Positions 9,608 through 19,372 of a stretch of 64,000 bases of DNA are shown here, one piece after another. The DNA is taken from NCBI RefSeq assembly GCF_014931375.1, contig NZ_CP063117.1, positions 1,860,501 through 1,924,500 of the forward strand, written 5' to 3'. Position numbers and translations under genes: made by a program. The notes under the pieces are model-generated. The model saw only the letters and a program-made list of their open reading frames with translations, had not been told where the DNA came from and searched no databases. The stretch is from Haemophilus parainfluenzae. Its GTDB lineage: Bacteria > Pseudomonadota > Gammaproteobacteria > Enterobacterales > Pasteurellaceae. Numbering within the stretch: the stretch's first letter is position 1; the number at the start of each line of letters is the position of its first letter.

Positions 9608-10849
9608 TTAACCGTTTTTACGCTCTTCTTCCATACATACTGCCGCAGTAAATAATACGTCAGTTGAAGAGTTTAGCGCGGTTTCTGTTGAATCTTGTAA
9701 GATACCAATCACGAAACCTACACCGATCATTTGTGCCGCGATGTCATCAGAAATACCGAATAAGCTACAAGCTAATGGAATTAATAACAATGAACCACCA
9801 GCCACACCAGAAGCACCGCACGCACAAAGCGCTGCAACAATACTTAATAACACTGCACTGATGAAAGATACTTCGATGCCTAATGTATGAACAGCTGCTA
9901 ACGTTAATACAGTAATTGTAATTGCCGCACCCGCCATATTGATATTTGCACCCAATGGAATTGCCACAGAATAGGTTTCTTCATCAAGATTTAAGCGTTT
10001 TGCTAATTCAATGTTTACAGGAATGTTTGCTGCAGAGCTACGTGTAAAGAATGCCGTTACACCACTTTCGCGCACACAAGTCCACACTAATGGATATGGA
10101 TTACGACGAATTTTCCAATAAACGAGAATAGGATTAAGTACAAAGGCAGTAAATAGCATTGTACCGATTAACACGAATAATAAGTGAACATATCCACCTA
10201 ACGCAGATAAGCCTTTGTCAGATAATGTTTCAGCCACTAAACCGAATACACCGAAAGGTGCAAATGAAATAATCACGTGAACAATTTTAGAAATGCCTTC
10301 TGCAAAATCAGCCACAACCTGTTTAGTTGCATCTGATGCATGACGAAGGGCTAAACCTAAACCGATAGACCACGCTAAAACACCGATAAAGTTTGCTTTG
10401 AAAATTGCATTTAATGGGTTATCCACCACATTCAATACTAACGTTAACATGACTTGACCAACAGATTGAGGTGCTGAACTCGCATCCTCTTTTACTGCAA
10501 GAGCCACATCTGATGGGAATGCCATACTTGCAATTACTGCAGCCACAGCCGCTAAGAACGTACCCAAAAGATAAAGCACGACAATTTCTTTCATGTTACT
10601 TTTAGAGCCCACTTTCTTATTAGCGAGCGCAGCCATAACAAGGAAGAAAATCAAAATTGGTGCAACAGCACGCAATGCTTTAACAAAGATTTGACCGAGC
10701 ACTCCAAAGCTAGATGCAAGATCAATACCTGCTGAATTTTTTACACTCTCATTCACCAAGGCAACAAGGATCCCGAGTACCAAACCAACGGCAATTCGTT
10801 TTACCAAATTACCTTGGAATAAAAAATGAAATAAACGTGTTGTATTCAT
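9608..10849 (-). CDS. sstT: Sodium/serine-threonine symporter SstT
   Basis: The 413-residue integral membrane protein belongs to the dicarboxylate/amino acid:cation symporter (DAACS) family. It has about eight membrane helices plus re-entrant loops. The family marks are the serine-rich [11 protein letters not shown] hairpin (near residue 270) and [13 protein letters not shown] in helix 7 (near 300), the sodium-binding region, followed by the second hairpin [13 protein letters not shown]. Sequence and length match SstT rather than the glutamate carriers. It imports serine and threonine with sodium across the inner membrane. It is monocistronic, with its own terminator, and reads away from the LexA-controlled gene on its right. 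Confidence 0.95.
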   Translation of the reverse strand: MNTTRLFHFLFQGNLVKRIAVGLVLGILVALVNESVKNSAGIDLASSFGVLGQIFVKALRAVAPILIFFLVMAALANKKVGSKSNMKEIVVLYLLGTFLAAVAAVIASMAFPSDVALAVKEDASSAPQSVGQVMLTLVLNVVDNPLNAIFKANFIGVLAWSIGLGLALRHASDATKQVVADFAEGISKIVHVIISFAPFGVFGLVAETLSDKGLSALGGYVHLLFVLIGTMLFTAFVLNPILVYWKIRRNPYPLVWTCVRESGVTAFFTRSSAANIPVNIELAKRLNLDEETYSVAIPLGANINMAGAAITITVLTLAAVHTLGIEVSFISAVLLSIVAALCACGASGVAGGSLLLIPLACSLFGISDDIAAQMIGVGFVIGILQDSTETALNSSTDVLFTAAVCMEEERKNG

Positions 10850-11038
10850 AATAGTTTTAAATGAAGATTAAGTTGAATTTCAGATCGTTACGATCCACCG
10901 AAACAAGATAAAGATAGCTCAAATTTTATTTAAAAGAAAATTTTTTCTTTATTATTTTGTTAAAAAATTGAACTTTTTCAGTAAGGAATGAATTTTTTCT
11001 AAAATTTTCGCCTATAAAAAAATTTTTTCTATGCCCTA

Positions 11039-11068
11039 TTGACATACTGTATCTAATACCAGTATATT
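11039..11068 (+). promoter_or_regulatory. SOS promoter: LexA box between -35 and -10
   Basis: TTGACA at 11039-11044 and TATATT at 11063-11068 form a promoter with an 18-base spacer. The spacer holds TACTGTATCTAATACCAGTA (11045-11064), which fits the gammaproteobacterial LexA consensus CTG-N10-CAG exactly. A second weaker match, CTG-N10-CAC, lies at 11073-11088. The remaining upstream region (10850-11038) is very AT-rich, with A- and T-tracts but no other clear signal. Confidence 0.85.
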
Positions 11069-11122
11069 ACAACTGTATAAACAACCACTAATTAAAAACA
11101 CACAAACTAAAAGGAACACAAG

Positions 11123-11572
11123 ATGATGAACTACGCAAATACAGTTGCACAAAATGATATGACGTTTTCTTATCATCCTATGCCATTTTTCAATGATGTT
11201 GAAAGCAAATCGACATTTAATAAAAAATTAGATCTCAACCTTTATTGCATCAAACGTCCACAACAAACTTGTTTTATTCGTGTTACCAATCCGAATATGC
11301 TTGCTTGGGGAATTGAAATGGGCGATATGTTAGTGGTTGAAAAAAATGATAGCCTTTTCATTGGTGATCTTGTCGTATTAGAAAAACAAGACGAATTCCA
11401 TATTTATGAATTTGCTGGTGTAAGCGGTAATGAATTTGTATTCATGGCATTAGATTCTAAAGTGGAAAATATTAAAACAACACAATGGACAAACCTTCCA
11501 TTAGTTGGCACGGTGACGAATACTATCCATCAAATGAAACCAAGAAGAGACTTAATGAAATTTGCGGCTTAA
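11123..11572 (+). CDS. SOS-controlled UmuD-like S24-fold protein lacking catalytic Ser and Lys
   Basis: The 149-residue protein aligns with the C-terminal domain of UmuD/LexA: LDLNLYCIKRPQQTCFIRV matches UmuD LNQLLIQHPSATYFVKA, and GIEMGDMLVVEK matches GISDGDLLIVDS. The catalytic Ser should sit in the UmuD G-D-S-M motif but is Asn58 (N-P-N-M). The catalytic Lys of UmuD F-T-V-K-K is replaced by F-H-I-Y-E (residues 92-96). The N-terminal 30 residues have no Cys-Gly or Ala-Gly self-cleavage site. No umuC partner lies beside it; the next gene is the convergent mepS. The upstream LexA box makes SOS induction likely. From memory, a UmuD-like gene (impA) was reported in the H. influenzae SOS regulon; this may be its orthologue. 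The role is unknown. Confidence 0.8.
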   Translation: MMNYANTVAQNDMTFSYHPMPFFNDVESKSTFNKKLDLNLYCIKRPQQTCFIRVTNPNMLAWGIEMGDMLVVEKNDSLFIGDLVVLEKQDEFHIYEFAGVSGNEFVFMALDSKVENIKTTQWTNLPLVGTVTNTIHQMKPRRDLMKFAA

Positions 11573-11602
11573 GCCAATAATCAGATAATCTAAATAAAGA
11601 AA

Positions 11603-11628
11603 AAGTGCGGTTAAAATTAACCGCACTT
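11603..11628. terminator. Bidirectional terminator made of two inverted uptake signals
   Basis: AAGTGCGGTTAA and TTAACCGCACTT form a 12-bp stem with a two-base centre between the convergent UmuD-like gene and mepS. A-runs on the left and T-rich sequence on the right suit both directions. Confidence 0.8.
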
Positions 11629-11649
11629 CTTGTTGAAATAAAATTGTCA

Positions 11650-12201
11650 TTACATCACACGACGAGATTGTGTATAAGTTCTTGACCAGTAATCTTCATC
11701 TAATGAACTAATTGTTACACCTTGGCTTGTACTTGCATGCATAAACTGGTTATTACCAATATAAACGCCAACATGATTGTTGCGACGGAAGAACACCAAA
11801 TCACCTTTACGTAATTCATGTTTTTGGATTTGGCGACCTAAATAGCGTTGTTCTGAAGTTGAACGTGGAAGCTCCATGCCATAAGCATCAAGAAAAGCAG
11901 TTTGCATAAATGCAGAGCAATCAATACCATGTTTTGAAGTCCCCCCCATTCTGTAACGAGTTCCCACCCATTCGTTATAAACTTGAGCAAGCGCTTTATC
12001 ACCAATTAAACCTGATTTAGGACGGTTAGTTCTTAATTTAGGGTAAACGCCCCCTTTTTTCCCATCTAAACCAGCAATCAAACCCGTTAACTCAGCATCA
12101 TCACTTTCACTAATCATGCCGTTTTGTGCCTGCCCCGAGTTGTTAGAGCAGGCTGTTGTCAAAACAGCCAAACCTACAATAATCAAAATCTTCTTTAACA
12201 T
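11650..12201 (-). CDS. mepS: NlpC/P60 murein endopeptidase lipoprotein (MepS/Spr-like)
   Basis: The 183-residue protein has a lipoprotein signal peptide with lipobox L-T-T-A-C (lipidated Cys18). A NlpC/P60 domain covers about residues 70-183. The catalytic Cys95 lies in GIDCSAFMQ, His143 in NNHVGVYIG, and the third residue His155 in FMHAST. It matches E. coli MepS (Spr), a DD-endopeptidase that cuts D-Ala-mDAP cross-links to allow murein growth. The region between the signal peptide and the domain is longer than in E. coli Spr. The protein is expected to be anchored in the outer membrane facing the periplasm. It is transcribed alone and leftward. Confidence 0.9.
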   Translation of the reverse strand: MLKKILIIVGLAVLTTACSNNSGQAQNGMISESDDAELTGLIAGLDGKKGGVYPKLRTNRPKSGLIGDKALAQVYNEWVGTRYRMGGTSKHGIDCSAFMQTAFLDAYGMELPRSTSEQRYLGRQIQKHELRKGDLVFFRRNNHVGVYIGNNQFMHASTSQGVTISSLDEDYWSRTYTQSRRVM

Positions 12202-12311
12202 AGCTTTTAAATAATAAAAAAATATAAAAATAAAACTGGTCGGATTTTATCAAAAAGTCATTATGCTCGCCAGTTTTTATTGAATTTTTATGCAATTTTG
12301 TGAGTGAGATC

Positions 12312-12347
12312 TCAAAAAAAATAAGGACTACTCAATGAGTAGCCCTT
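12312..12347 (-). terminator. Terminator of the aceE-aceF-lpdA operon
   Basis: AAGGACTACTCA and TGAGTAGCCCTT pair with one mismatch; leftward the stem is followed by TTATTTTTTTT. It lies just after the lpdA stop codon. Confidence 0.88.
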
Positions 12348-12364
12348 AAAAGGATTAGAATTGA

Positions 12365-13789
12365 TTATTTTTTCTTCGCTTTTGCATTTGGAAGATCGGT
12401 AATTGAACCTTCAAATACTTCAGCTGCAAGACCCACAGACTCATGAAGTGTTGGGTGAGCATGAATCGTTAATGCGATATCTTCCGCATCACAACCCATT
12501 TCAATCGCAAGACCGATTTCACCTAATAATTCACCACCGTTAGATCCAACGATTGCCCCACCAAGTACACGGTGAGTATCTTTATCGAAGATTAATTTGG
12601 TCATACCTTCAGCACATTCTGAAGCAATCGCACGACCTGAAGCAGCCCATGGGAATTTAGCCACTTCGTAGTTTAAACCTTCTTGTTTACATTCTTTCTC
12701 AGTTTTACCGACCCAAGCCACTTCTGGTTCAGTATAAGCAATAGAAGGAATAACTTTTGGATCGAAGTAATGTTTTTTCCCTGCAATCACTTCTGCCGCG
12801 ACGTGACCTTCATGAACACCTTTATGTGCTAGCATTGGTTGGCCAACGATATCACCAATTGCAAAGATATGAGGCACATTAGTACGCATTTGTTTATCAA
12901 CATGAATGAAACCTCGCTCATCTACTTCAACACCTGCTTTACCTGCATCAATCAATTTACCGTTTGGTGTACGACCGATTGCGACTAATACTGCATCATA
13001 ACGTTTAGTATCGTTGCATGCTTTACCTTCCATTGAAACATAGATACCATCATCTTTTGCTTCAACGGCAGTCACTTTAGTTTCAAGCATTAACTTGAAT
13101 TTTTTCTCAACTTGTTTGGTATAAATACCTACCACATCTTTATCTGCCGCTGGAATCACTTGGTCAAACATTTCAACCACTTCGACTTCAGAACCTAATG
13201 CATTATACACGGTACCCATCTCTAAACCGATGATACCACCACCCATGATTAAAAGTTTTTTCGGTACTTCTTTTAATTTAAGTGCATCTGTTGAATCCCA
13301 AACACGTGGATCTTCATGTGGAATAAATGGTAATTGAATTGGGCGAGAACCCGCTGCGATAATCGCATTATCAAATTTAATTGTGGTTGGTTTACCATCA
13401 CGATCACGTGCCACTAATGTGTGTGGATCGGTAAACGCCGCTAAACCTTCAACAACGGTGACTTTACGTTGTTTAGCCATGCCTGCAAGACCGCCTGTTA
13501 ATTTCGCCACAACCGCTTCTTTACCTGCGCGCACTTCATCTAAATCAATGCGAGGCTCAGCGAAATACACACCGTTTTTGCTTGCGTGTTTTGCTTCTTC
13601 AATTACTTTAGCAACGTGAAGTAATGCTTTAGAAGGGATACAACCTACGTTTAAACATACCCCACCTAATGTTGAATAACGTTCAACAAGTACTGTTTCT
13701 AAACCTAAGTCCGCACAACGGAATGCCGCTGAATAACCTGCAGGACCAGCACCAAGTACCACAACTTGGGTTTTAATTTCTTTACTCAT
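12365..13789 (-). CDS. lpdA: Dihydrolipoamide dehydrogenase (E3)
   Basis: The 474-residue flavoprotein reoxidises dihydrolipoamide with NAD+ in the pyruvate and 2-oxoglutarate dehydrogenase complexes. FAD binds the N-terminal VLGAGPAGY motif. The redox disulphide is Cys45-Cys50 in GGVCLNVGCIPSK. NAD+ binds around MGGGIIGLEMG, and the C-terminal HAHPTLHE supplies the catalytic His-Glu pair. The ATG at 13789 follows GAGGTAAAA; the upstream in-frame extension to 13861 overlaps an uptake signal and lies in intergenic-type sequence. It is third in the aceE-aceF-lpdA operon and also likely serves the other 2-oxoacid dehydrogenases of the cell. Confidence 0.97.
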   Translation of the reverse strand: MSKEIKTQVVVLGAGPAGYSAAFRCADLGLETVLVERYSTLGGVCLNVGCIPSKALLHVAKVIEEAKHASKNGVYFAEPRIDLDEVRAGKEAVVAKLTGGLAGMAKQRKVTVVEGLAAFTDPHTLVARDRDGKPTTIKFDNAIIAAGSRPIQLPFIPHEDPRVWDSTDALKLKEVPKKLLIMGGGIIGLEMGTVYNALGSEVEVVEMFDQVIPAADKDVVGIYTKQVEKKFKLMLETKVTAVEAKDDGIYVSMEGKACNDTKRYDAVLVAIGRTPNGKLIDAGKAGVEVDERGFIHVDKQMRTNVPHIFAIGDIVGQPMLAHKGVHEGHVAAEVIAGKKHYFDPKVIPSIAYTEPEVAWVGKTEKECKQEGLNYEVAKFPWAASGRAIASECAEGMTKLIFDKDTHRVLGGAIVGSNGGELLGEIGLAIEMGCDAEDIALTIHAHPTLHESVGLAAEVFEGSITDLPNAKAKKK

Positions 13790-13880
13790 TTTTACCTCGT
13801 AAAAACGTTCAAATTTTTGACCGCACTTGCGATCCTTTCTGTAAGATGTGAGCCTAATCACTCACATCTTACCGTGTTAA

Positions 13881-15779
13881 TTACATCACTAAGCGACGTA
13901 AGTCAGCTAATACGCCATTGATATAGCTTAAGAAACGAGCACCATCAGCACCATCGATCACACGGTGGTCGAAAGATAATGATAATGGAAGCATTAAGCG
14001 TGGCTCAAATTCTTTACCATTCCATACCGGTTGCATTTCTGATTTAGACACACCTAAAATTGCCACTTCTGGTGCATTTACGATTGGTGTAAAGTGAGTT
14101 GTACCAATACCGCCTAAGCTTGAAATAGTGAAACAACCACCTTGCATATCAGAACCTGAAAGTTTACCGTCACGTGCTTTTTTGGAGACTTCCATTAATT
14201 CACGAGAGAGTTCGATAATACCTTTTTTGTTCACATTTTTAAATACAGGTACAACAAGACCGTTTGGTGTATCTACCGCTACGCCAATGTTGATGTATTT
14301 TTTAAGTGTTAATTTTTGACCGTCTTCAGAGATAGAGCTATTGAAACGTGGGAACGCTTCTAATGCTTTCGCTACCGCTTTCATAATAAACACAACTGGT
14401 GTAATTTTCACATCCAATTTTTGTTTTTCAACAATCTTGTTCTGTTCTTTACGGAATGCTTCTAAATCGGTGATATCTGTGCGATCGAAGTGAGTAACAT
14501 GTGGAATCATTACCCAGTTACGATGTAAGTTTGCACCAGAGATTTTGTTGATACGGCTTAATTCAACTTCTTCTACTTCACCAAATTTGCTGAAGTCAAC
14601 TTTCGGCCATGGTAATAAGCCTAAGCCTGCGCCATTTGCCACACCATTACCTGCGGCTGCAGAAGAAACCGTGCCGGTTTCAAATGCTTTAACAGCGGTT
14701 TTTACATAAGCTTGGATATCTTCTTTTACCACTCGACCTTTACGACCGGTACCTTTTATACGATCAAGGTTGATACCGTATTCACGTGCTAAACGACGAA
14801 TCACTGGAGTTGCATGTGCATAGCCTGCACTTGCTACAACTTGTTCTTGGCTTAAGCCAGATACATTACCTGGTTGTGCTACCGGCGCCGCTGCAGGTGC
14901 TGCTTGAGGCGCTGGAGCTGACGCTACTGGAGCCGCTGCAGGAGCAGGTGCTGCACCCGCCACTTCAAATTTCATAATTAATGAACCAGTTGAAACTTTA
15001 TCACCTGATTTCACTAAAATTTCTTTTACCACACCCGCGAATGGAGCTGGCACTTCCATTGAGGCCTTATCGCCTTCAACGGTGATTAAAGATTGCTCTT
15101 CAGAAATGCTGTCGCCAACTGCAACCATGATTTCAGTTACGTTGACTTCATCACCACCAATATCAGGTACATTCACTTCTTTAATGGCTGAAGCTGTTGG
15201 TGCAGCTGCAGGTGCTGCCGCCTGTTGAACTGGCGCTGCGGCTGGTGCTGCACCGGCCACTTCAAATTTCATGATTAATTTGCCAGTAACAACTTTATCG
15301 CCCACGTTGATTAAAATTTCTTTTACGACGCCAGCAACTGGAGCAGGCACTTCCATTGACGCTTTATCACCTTCAACATTGATGATTGATTGGTCAACTT
15401 CAACAGTATCACCGACTTTCACCATAATATCTGTCACGTTTACTTCGTCTGAACCGATATCTGGTACATTAACTTCAACTACACTTGCAGCTGCTGGTGC
15501 GGCTGCCGGTGCAGGTGCTGCTGCCGCTGGAGCAGGCGCTGCCGAATCCGCTGACTCTAAAACAAGCATTGGTGTGCCAGTTGTGACTTTATCACCCACT
15601 TTTACTAATACTTCTTTTACTACACCAGCTTCTGGTGCAGGGACTTCCATTGAAGCTTTATCACCTTCAACATTAATAATGCTTTGATCTGCAGTAATGG
15701 TATCACCTACTTTCACCATCACTTCTGTGACGGTAACTTCATCACTACCGATATCAGGAATTTGAATTTGTTTTGACAT
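13881..15779 (-). CDS. aceF: Pyruvate dehydrogenase E2, dihydrolipoamide acetyltransferase with three lipoyl domains
   Basis: The 632-residue protein transfers acetyl groups from E1 to CoA and forms the core of the PDH complex. Three lipoyl domains occur at about residues 1-76, 100-175 and 199-274, with lipoylated Lys41, Lys139 and Lys238, each in V-E-G-D-K-A-S. They are joined by Ala/Pro-rich flexible linkers. A peripheral subunit-binding domain follows (about 320-360, [18 protein letters not shown]). The catalytic domain (about 390-632) ends with D-H-R-V-I-D-G, where His605 is the general base. The lipoyl repeats are also near-repeats at the DNA level and could recombine. It lies between aceE and lpdA. 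Confidence 0.97.
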   Translation of the reverse strand: MSKQIQIPDIGSDEVTVTEVMVKVGDTITADQSIINVEGDKASMEVPAPEAGVVKEVLVKVGDKVTTGTPMLVLESADSAAPAPAAAAPAPAAAPAAASVVEVNVPDIGSDEVNVTDIMVKVGDTVEVDQSIINVEGDKASMEVPAPVAGVVKEILINVGDKVVTGKLIMKFEVAGAAPAAAPVQQAAAPAAAPTASAIKEVNVPDIGGDEVNVTEIMVAVGDSISEEQSLITVEGDKASMEVPAPFAGVVKEILVKSGDKVSTGSLIMKFEVAGAAPAPAAAPVASAPAPQAAPAAAPVAQPGNVSGLSQEQVVASAGYAHATPVIRRLAREYGINLDRIKGTGRKGRVVKEDIQAYVKTAVKAFETGTVSSAAAGNGVANGAGLGLLPWPKVDFSKFGEVEEVELSRINKISGANLHRNWVMIPHVTHFDRTDITDLEAFRKEQNKIVEKQKLDVKITPVVFIMKAVAKALEAFPRFNSSISEDGQKLTLKKYINIGVAVDTPNGLVVPVFKNVNKKGIIELSRELMEVSKKARDGKLSGSDMQGGCFTISSLGGIGTTHFTPIVNAPEVAILGVSKSEMQPVWNGKEFEPRLMLPLSLSFDHRVIDGADGARFLSYINGVLADLRRLVM

Positions 15780-15867
15780 GTTATCTTACCTTTAAAAAAC
15801 GCAGTTAAAATCAACCGCACTTTATTTGTAGATGCTCCTGTGTGCTCTCACACACAGGATGTTTTTA

Positions 15868-18534
15868 TTAAGCGTAAAGCGGATTTAAAATTTCAGTTTT
15901 TAAACCAAATTTCGCGATTGCATCAGCCACCACTTTCGCATCAAATTTGCCTTGTTTTGCAAGCTCATGTAATGCTGCAACCACAACATAACGCGCATCC
16001 ACTTCGAAGTGTTCACGTAAGTTTTCACGGCTATCTGAACGACCGAAACCATCTGTACCTAATACGTGATAGCTTTGTGCAGGAATGAATGCACGAACTT
16101 GTTCTGCGAACAATTTCATGTAGTCAGTAGCCGCTACAGCTGGTGCATCGTTCATTACTTGTGCGATATAAGGTACGCGTGGCGTTTCTGTTGGGTGTAA
16201 CATATTCCAACGTACGGCATCTGCACCTTCACGAGCGACTTCAGTGAATGAAGGCACGCTATATACATCTGAGCTTACACCATATTCATTTGCAAGGATT
16301 TGTGCTGCTTCACGAACGTGACGGAAGATCGCACCTGAACCTAATAATTGAACATGACCTTTGTTGCCTTTCGCTTCAACGGTTTCAAATTTATAAAGAC
16401 CTTTACGAATACCCTCTTCTGCGCCTTTTGGCATTGCTGGTTGTTCGTAAGTTTCGTTTAATGTAGTGATGTAGTAGAACACATCTTCTTGTTTTTCACC
16501 ATACATACGGTTGATACCATCTTGTAGGATAACTGCCACTTCATAAACGTAAGCTGGGTCATAAGATACACAGTTAGGAATAACAAGAGATTGAATATGG
16601 CTGTGACCATCTTCGTGTTGTAAACCTTCACCATTTAATGTTGTACGGCCAGAAGTACCACCGATCATGAAACCACGTGCTAATTGGTCACCTGCTGCCC
16701 ACATTAAGTCACCCACACGTTGGAAACCAAACATTGAGTAGTAGATGAAGAATGGAATCATCGGAAGGTTATTTACAGAGTATGAGTTCGCTGCCGCTAA
16801 CCAAGATGATGCTGCACCTAATTCATTGATACCTTCTTGTAATACTTGACCATCTTTCGCTTCACGGTAGTACGCCACTAAATCGCGGTCAGAAGGCACA
16901 TAGTTTTGACCATGTGGGTTGTAAATACCGATTTGACGGAATAAACCTTCCATACCGAAAGTACGTGCTTCGTCAGCAATAATTGGCACAATTTGTTGAC
17001 CAATGTTCTTATCTTTCAATAAGGTATTTAAGAAACGTACAAATGCCATTGTAGTTGAAATTGGACGAGCTTGTTCTTCCAATAATGGTGCAAATTCTTC
17101 CAATGATGGCACTTTAAATTCAGTGGTGAATTTTGGTAAACGTTTTGGTAAATAACCATTTAACGCTTTACGTCTGCCGTGAAGATAATTGTACTCTTCC
17201 GAACCTTCTGGGAAGGTGATGTATGGATAGTTAGGAATATCTTCATCTTTAATATCTAATTGGAAATGATCGCGGAAAGATTTTAAGCTTTCGAGAGACA
17301 TTTTTTTCGATTGATGCGCAGTATTTTTACTTTCTGCTTCAGGAATTTTATAACCTTTAACCATGTGCGCTAAGATCACAACAGGTTTACCTGCAGTTTG
17401 CGCTTTATGGAATGCGGCATAAAGTTTTTCTGAATCGTGACCACCACGTCTTAATGCCCAGATTTCATCGTCTGTCATATCCGCCACTAATGCAGCGGTT
17501 TCTGGATAACGACCGAAGAAGTGTTCACGAACGTATGCACCATTCTTAGATTTGAAGGTTAAATAGTCACCATCAAGCACTTCCATCATTAATTGGGTTA
17601 ATTTGCCGGTAGTATCTTTTGCAAATAATTTATCCCAGCCACTACCCCACATGACTTTGATCACTTCCCAACCAGCACCAGCAAATAAACCTTCTAATTC
17701 TTGAACGATTTTGCCGTTACCCGTTACAGGACCATCTAAACGTTGCAAGTTACAGCTTACAACGAAGATTAAGTTATCTAAGCCCTCACGTGCTGCGAAT
17801 GTTAAATCACCTTTTGCTTCGATTTCGTCCATCTCTCCGTCACCAAGGAAAGCATACACTTTTTGATCTTTGGTGTCTTTTAAACCACGGTTATCTAAGT
17901 ATTTTAAGAAACGAGCAGTACGGATCGCATTTACAGGACCTAAACCCATAGATACGGTCGAGAATTGCCAGAATTCAGGCATTAATTTCGGGTGTGGGTA
18001 AGAAGAAAGACCTTTGCCTGGTTCACATTCTTGACGGAAATTATTCATTTGATCTTCAGTAATACGACCTTCAACAAATGCACGAGCATACATACCTGGT
18101 GCTGCGTGGCCTTGGAAGAAGACTAAGTCACCGCCGTTTTTATCAGTCGCCGCTTTGAAGAAGTGGTTAAAACAAACTTCATACATGCTTGCTGCAGATT
18201 GATAAGTTGAAATGTGACCACCTAATTCAAGATCTTTTTTCTGGCCACGTAATACCGCCATGATCGCATTCCAACGTACAGCACTACGAATACGACGCTC
18301 AATAGCTTTATCACCTGGGTATGCTGGCTGTTCAGAAAGTGGGATGGTATTAACATAAGGGGTTGTTACGCCACCTTTTGCAATGTTCACACCACCATTA
18401 CGTGCCTGATCAATCACTTGATTGATAATGTAATGCGCTCGCTCTACGCCTTCTGCACGAATTAATGAATCAACAGCTGACAACCAATCCTGTGTTTCAA
18501 TTGGGTCAATATCGTTTACTAAGGTATCTGACAT
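15868..18534 (-). CDS. aceE: Pyruvate dehydrogenase E1 component
   Basis: The 888-residue thiamine-diphosphate enzyme decarboxylates pyruvate and acetylates the E2 lipoyl groups. It is of the homodimeric type found in gammaproteobacteria (E. coli AceE 887 residues). The TPP/Mg motif is GDGEMDEIEAKG through NLIFVVSCNLQRLDGPVTGN (about residues 230-270). The C-terminal transketolase-like domain carries the glycine-rich SWLAAANSYS region. It is first in the operon. The upstream 300 bases carry a perfect palindrome and 10-base direct repeats that may be operators. E. coli has pdhR just upstream; no regulator gene is found here. Confidence 0.97.
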   Translation of the reverse strand: MSDTLVNDIDPIETQDWLSAVDSLIRAEGVERAHYIINQVIDQARNGGVNIAKGGVTTPYVNTIPLSEQPAYPGDKAIERRIRSAVRWNAIMAVLRGQKKDLELGGHISTYQSAASMYEVCFNHFFKAATDKNGGDLVFFQGHAAPGMYARAFVEGRITEDQMNNFRQECEPGKGLSSYPHPKLMPEFWQFSTVSMGLGPVNAIRTARFLKYLDNRGLKDTKDQKVYAFLGDGEMDEIEAKGDLTFAAREGLDNLIFVVSCNLQRLDGPVTGNGKIVQELEGLFAGAGWEVIKVMWGSGWDKLFAKDTTGKLTQLMMEVLDGDYLTFKSKNGAYVREHFFGRYPETAALVADMTDDEIWALRRGGHDSEKLYAAFHKAQTAGKPVVILAHMVKGYKIPEAESKNTAHQSKKMSLESLKSFRDHFQLDIKDEDIPNYPYITFPEGSEEYNYLHGRRKALNGYLPKRLPKFTTEFKVPSLEEFAPLLEEQARPISTTMAFVRFLNTLLKDKNIGQQIVPIIADEARTFGMEGLFRQIGIYNPHGQNYVPSDRDLVAYYREAKDGQVLQEGINELGAASSWLAAANSYSVNNLPMIPFFIYYSMFGFQRVGDLMWAAGDQLARGFMIGGTSGRTTLNGEGLQHEDGHSHIQSLVIPNCVSYDPAYVYEVAVILQDGINRMYGEKQEDVFYYITTLNETYEQPAMPKGAEEGIRKGLYKFETVEAKGNKGHVQLLGSGAIFRHVREAAQILANEYGVSSDVYSVPSFTEVAREGADAVRWNMLHPTETPRVPYIAQVMNDAPAVAATDYMKLFAEQVRAFIPAQSYHVLGTDGFGRSDSRENLREHFEVDARYVVVAALHELAKQGKFDAKVVADAIAKFGLKTEILNPLYA

Positions 18535-18842
18535 AGTCTTTCCTTATTTTACTGAGTGAAAATGAAGTTTGGTCATGACCAAACACGAAAATCAAGCTTG
18601 TTAATCAATGTTACAAACATTTAACAAAATCCTGTAAATTTTAGAAGATTTTTTGCAAGAAAGATAGTAGATTTTCACTGTTCTCATGCATTTCTTCCTG
18701 TTATTGCAATACTCTTCACTAAAAGTGCGGTCATTTTTAAAGGATTTTTGGCTTTAAGTTAAAGCATACTTTACATATTGCATTCCCTACCCGCTTTGAT
18801 CTAAAGTGTTTGTATGCTTTTGAGTTTTTTAGAGGACAAAAT
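18535..18842. promoter_or_regulatory. aceE-mgsA divergent regulatory region with GntR-type palindrome and ArcA-like repeats
   Basis: This 308-base gap has no gene. At 18567-18584, 33 bases upstream of aceE, GTTTGGTCATGACCAAAC is a perfect 18-bp palindrome with TTGGT/ACCAA half-sites like those bound by GntR-family regulators (PdhR, FadR, LldR). At 18600-18629 three 10-base direct repeats (GTTAATCAAT, GTTACAAACA, TTTAACAAAA) resemble ArcA boxes. A single uptake signal lies near 18723. Assigning these sites to particular regulators is inference. Confidence 0.5.
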
Positions 18843-19301
18843 ATGAACACGACAACTCGCTCAATCTTTTCTCATAAACGAATAGCGCTCGTTGCACATG
18901 ATAGCTGCAAACAAAACCTGCTCAATTGGGTAAAGAAACATAAAGAAGCTCTCGCTCCCCATCAACTTTATGCAACAGGTACAACAGGCCATCTATTGTC
19001 TAGAGAAACGGGACTTGAAATAGCCTCATTATTAAGTGGCCCGATGGGAGGCGATCAACAACTCGGTGGACTAATTGCTGAGAAAAAAATTGATATGATG
19101 ATTTTCTTTTGGGATCCGATGAACGCAGCACCACATGATCCCGATGTAAAAGCCTTAATACGTATTGCAACTGTTTGGAATATTCCAGTGGCGATTAATC
19201 AAAGCACGGCCGATTTTCTTTTAACATCAAGCTTATTTGAGCAAGAAATCAATATTGATATCCCCGATTATGACGGGTATTTAAAAGCTCGATTGGATTA
19301 A
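18843..19301 (+). CDS. mgsA: Methylglyoxal synthase
   Basis: The 152-residue enzyme converts dihydroxyacetone phosphate to methylglyoxal and phosphate, a bypass that relieves sugar-phosphate stress. Family marks are [15 protein letters not shown] at the N-terminus (the AHD phosphate site), the [13 protein letters not shown] loop with the catalytic Asp, and [18 protein letters not shown] followed by the allosteric region [15 protein letters not shown]. The ATG at 18843 follows GAGGAC; an in-frame start at 18810 has no ribosome site. It is divergent from aceE and convergent with ydgA. Confidence 0.95.
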   Translation: MNTTTRSIFSHKRIALVAHDSCKQNLLNWVKKHKEALAPHQLYATGTTGHLLSRETGLEIASLLSGPMGGDQQLGGLIAEKKIDMMIFFWDPMNAAPHDPDVKALIRIATVWNIPVAINQSTADFLLTSSLFEQEINIDIPDYDGYLKARLD

Positions 19302-19326
19302 AAGTTAAATAAGCTCAACCTAATAA

Positions 19327-19356
19327 AAAAGGAGATAAATTACTTTATCTCCTTTT
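19327..19356. terminator. Bidirectional terminator between mgsA and ydgA
   Basis: AAAAGGAGATAAA and TTTATCTCCTTTT form a 13-bp stem with a TTAC loop. It lies between two convergent stop codons and has A and T runs on the matching sides. Confidence 0.88.
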
Positions 19357-19372
19357 GATTGTTTAGCCGTTA

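Noticed and set aside
14870..15560. DNA repeats in aceF as a mobile or CRISPR-like element
   Set aside because: The repeats follow the lipoyl domains and Ala/Pro linkers in frame, with diverged third positions.
13881..15779. Plus-strand open frames across aceF
   Set aside because: Ala/Pro-rich repeats keep several antisense frames open; none has a start signal and all mirror the lipoyl linkers.
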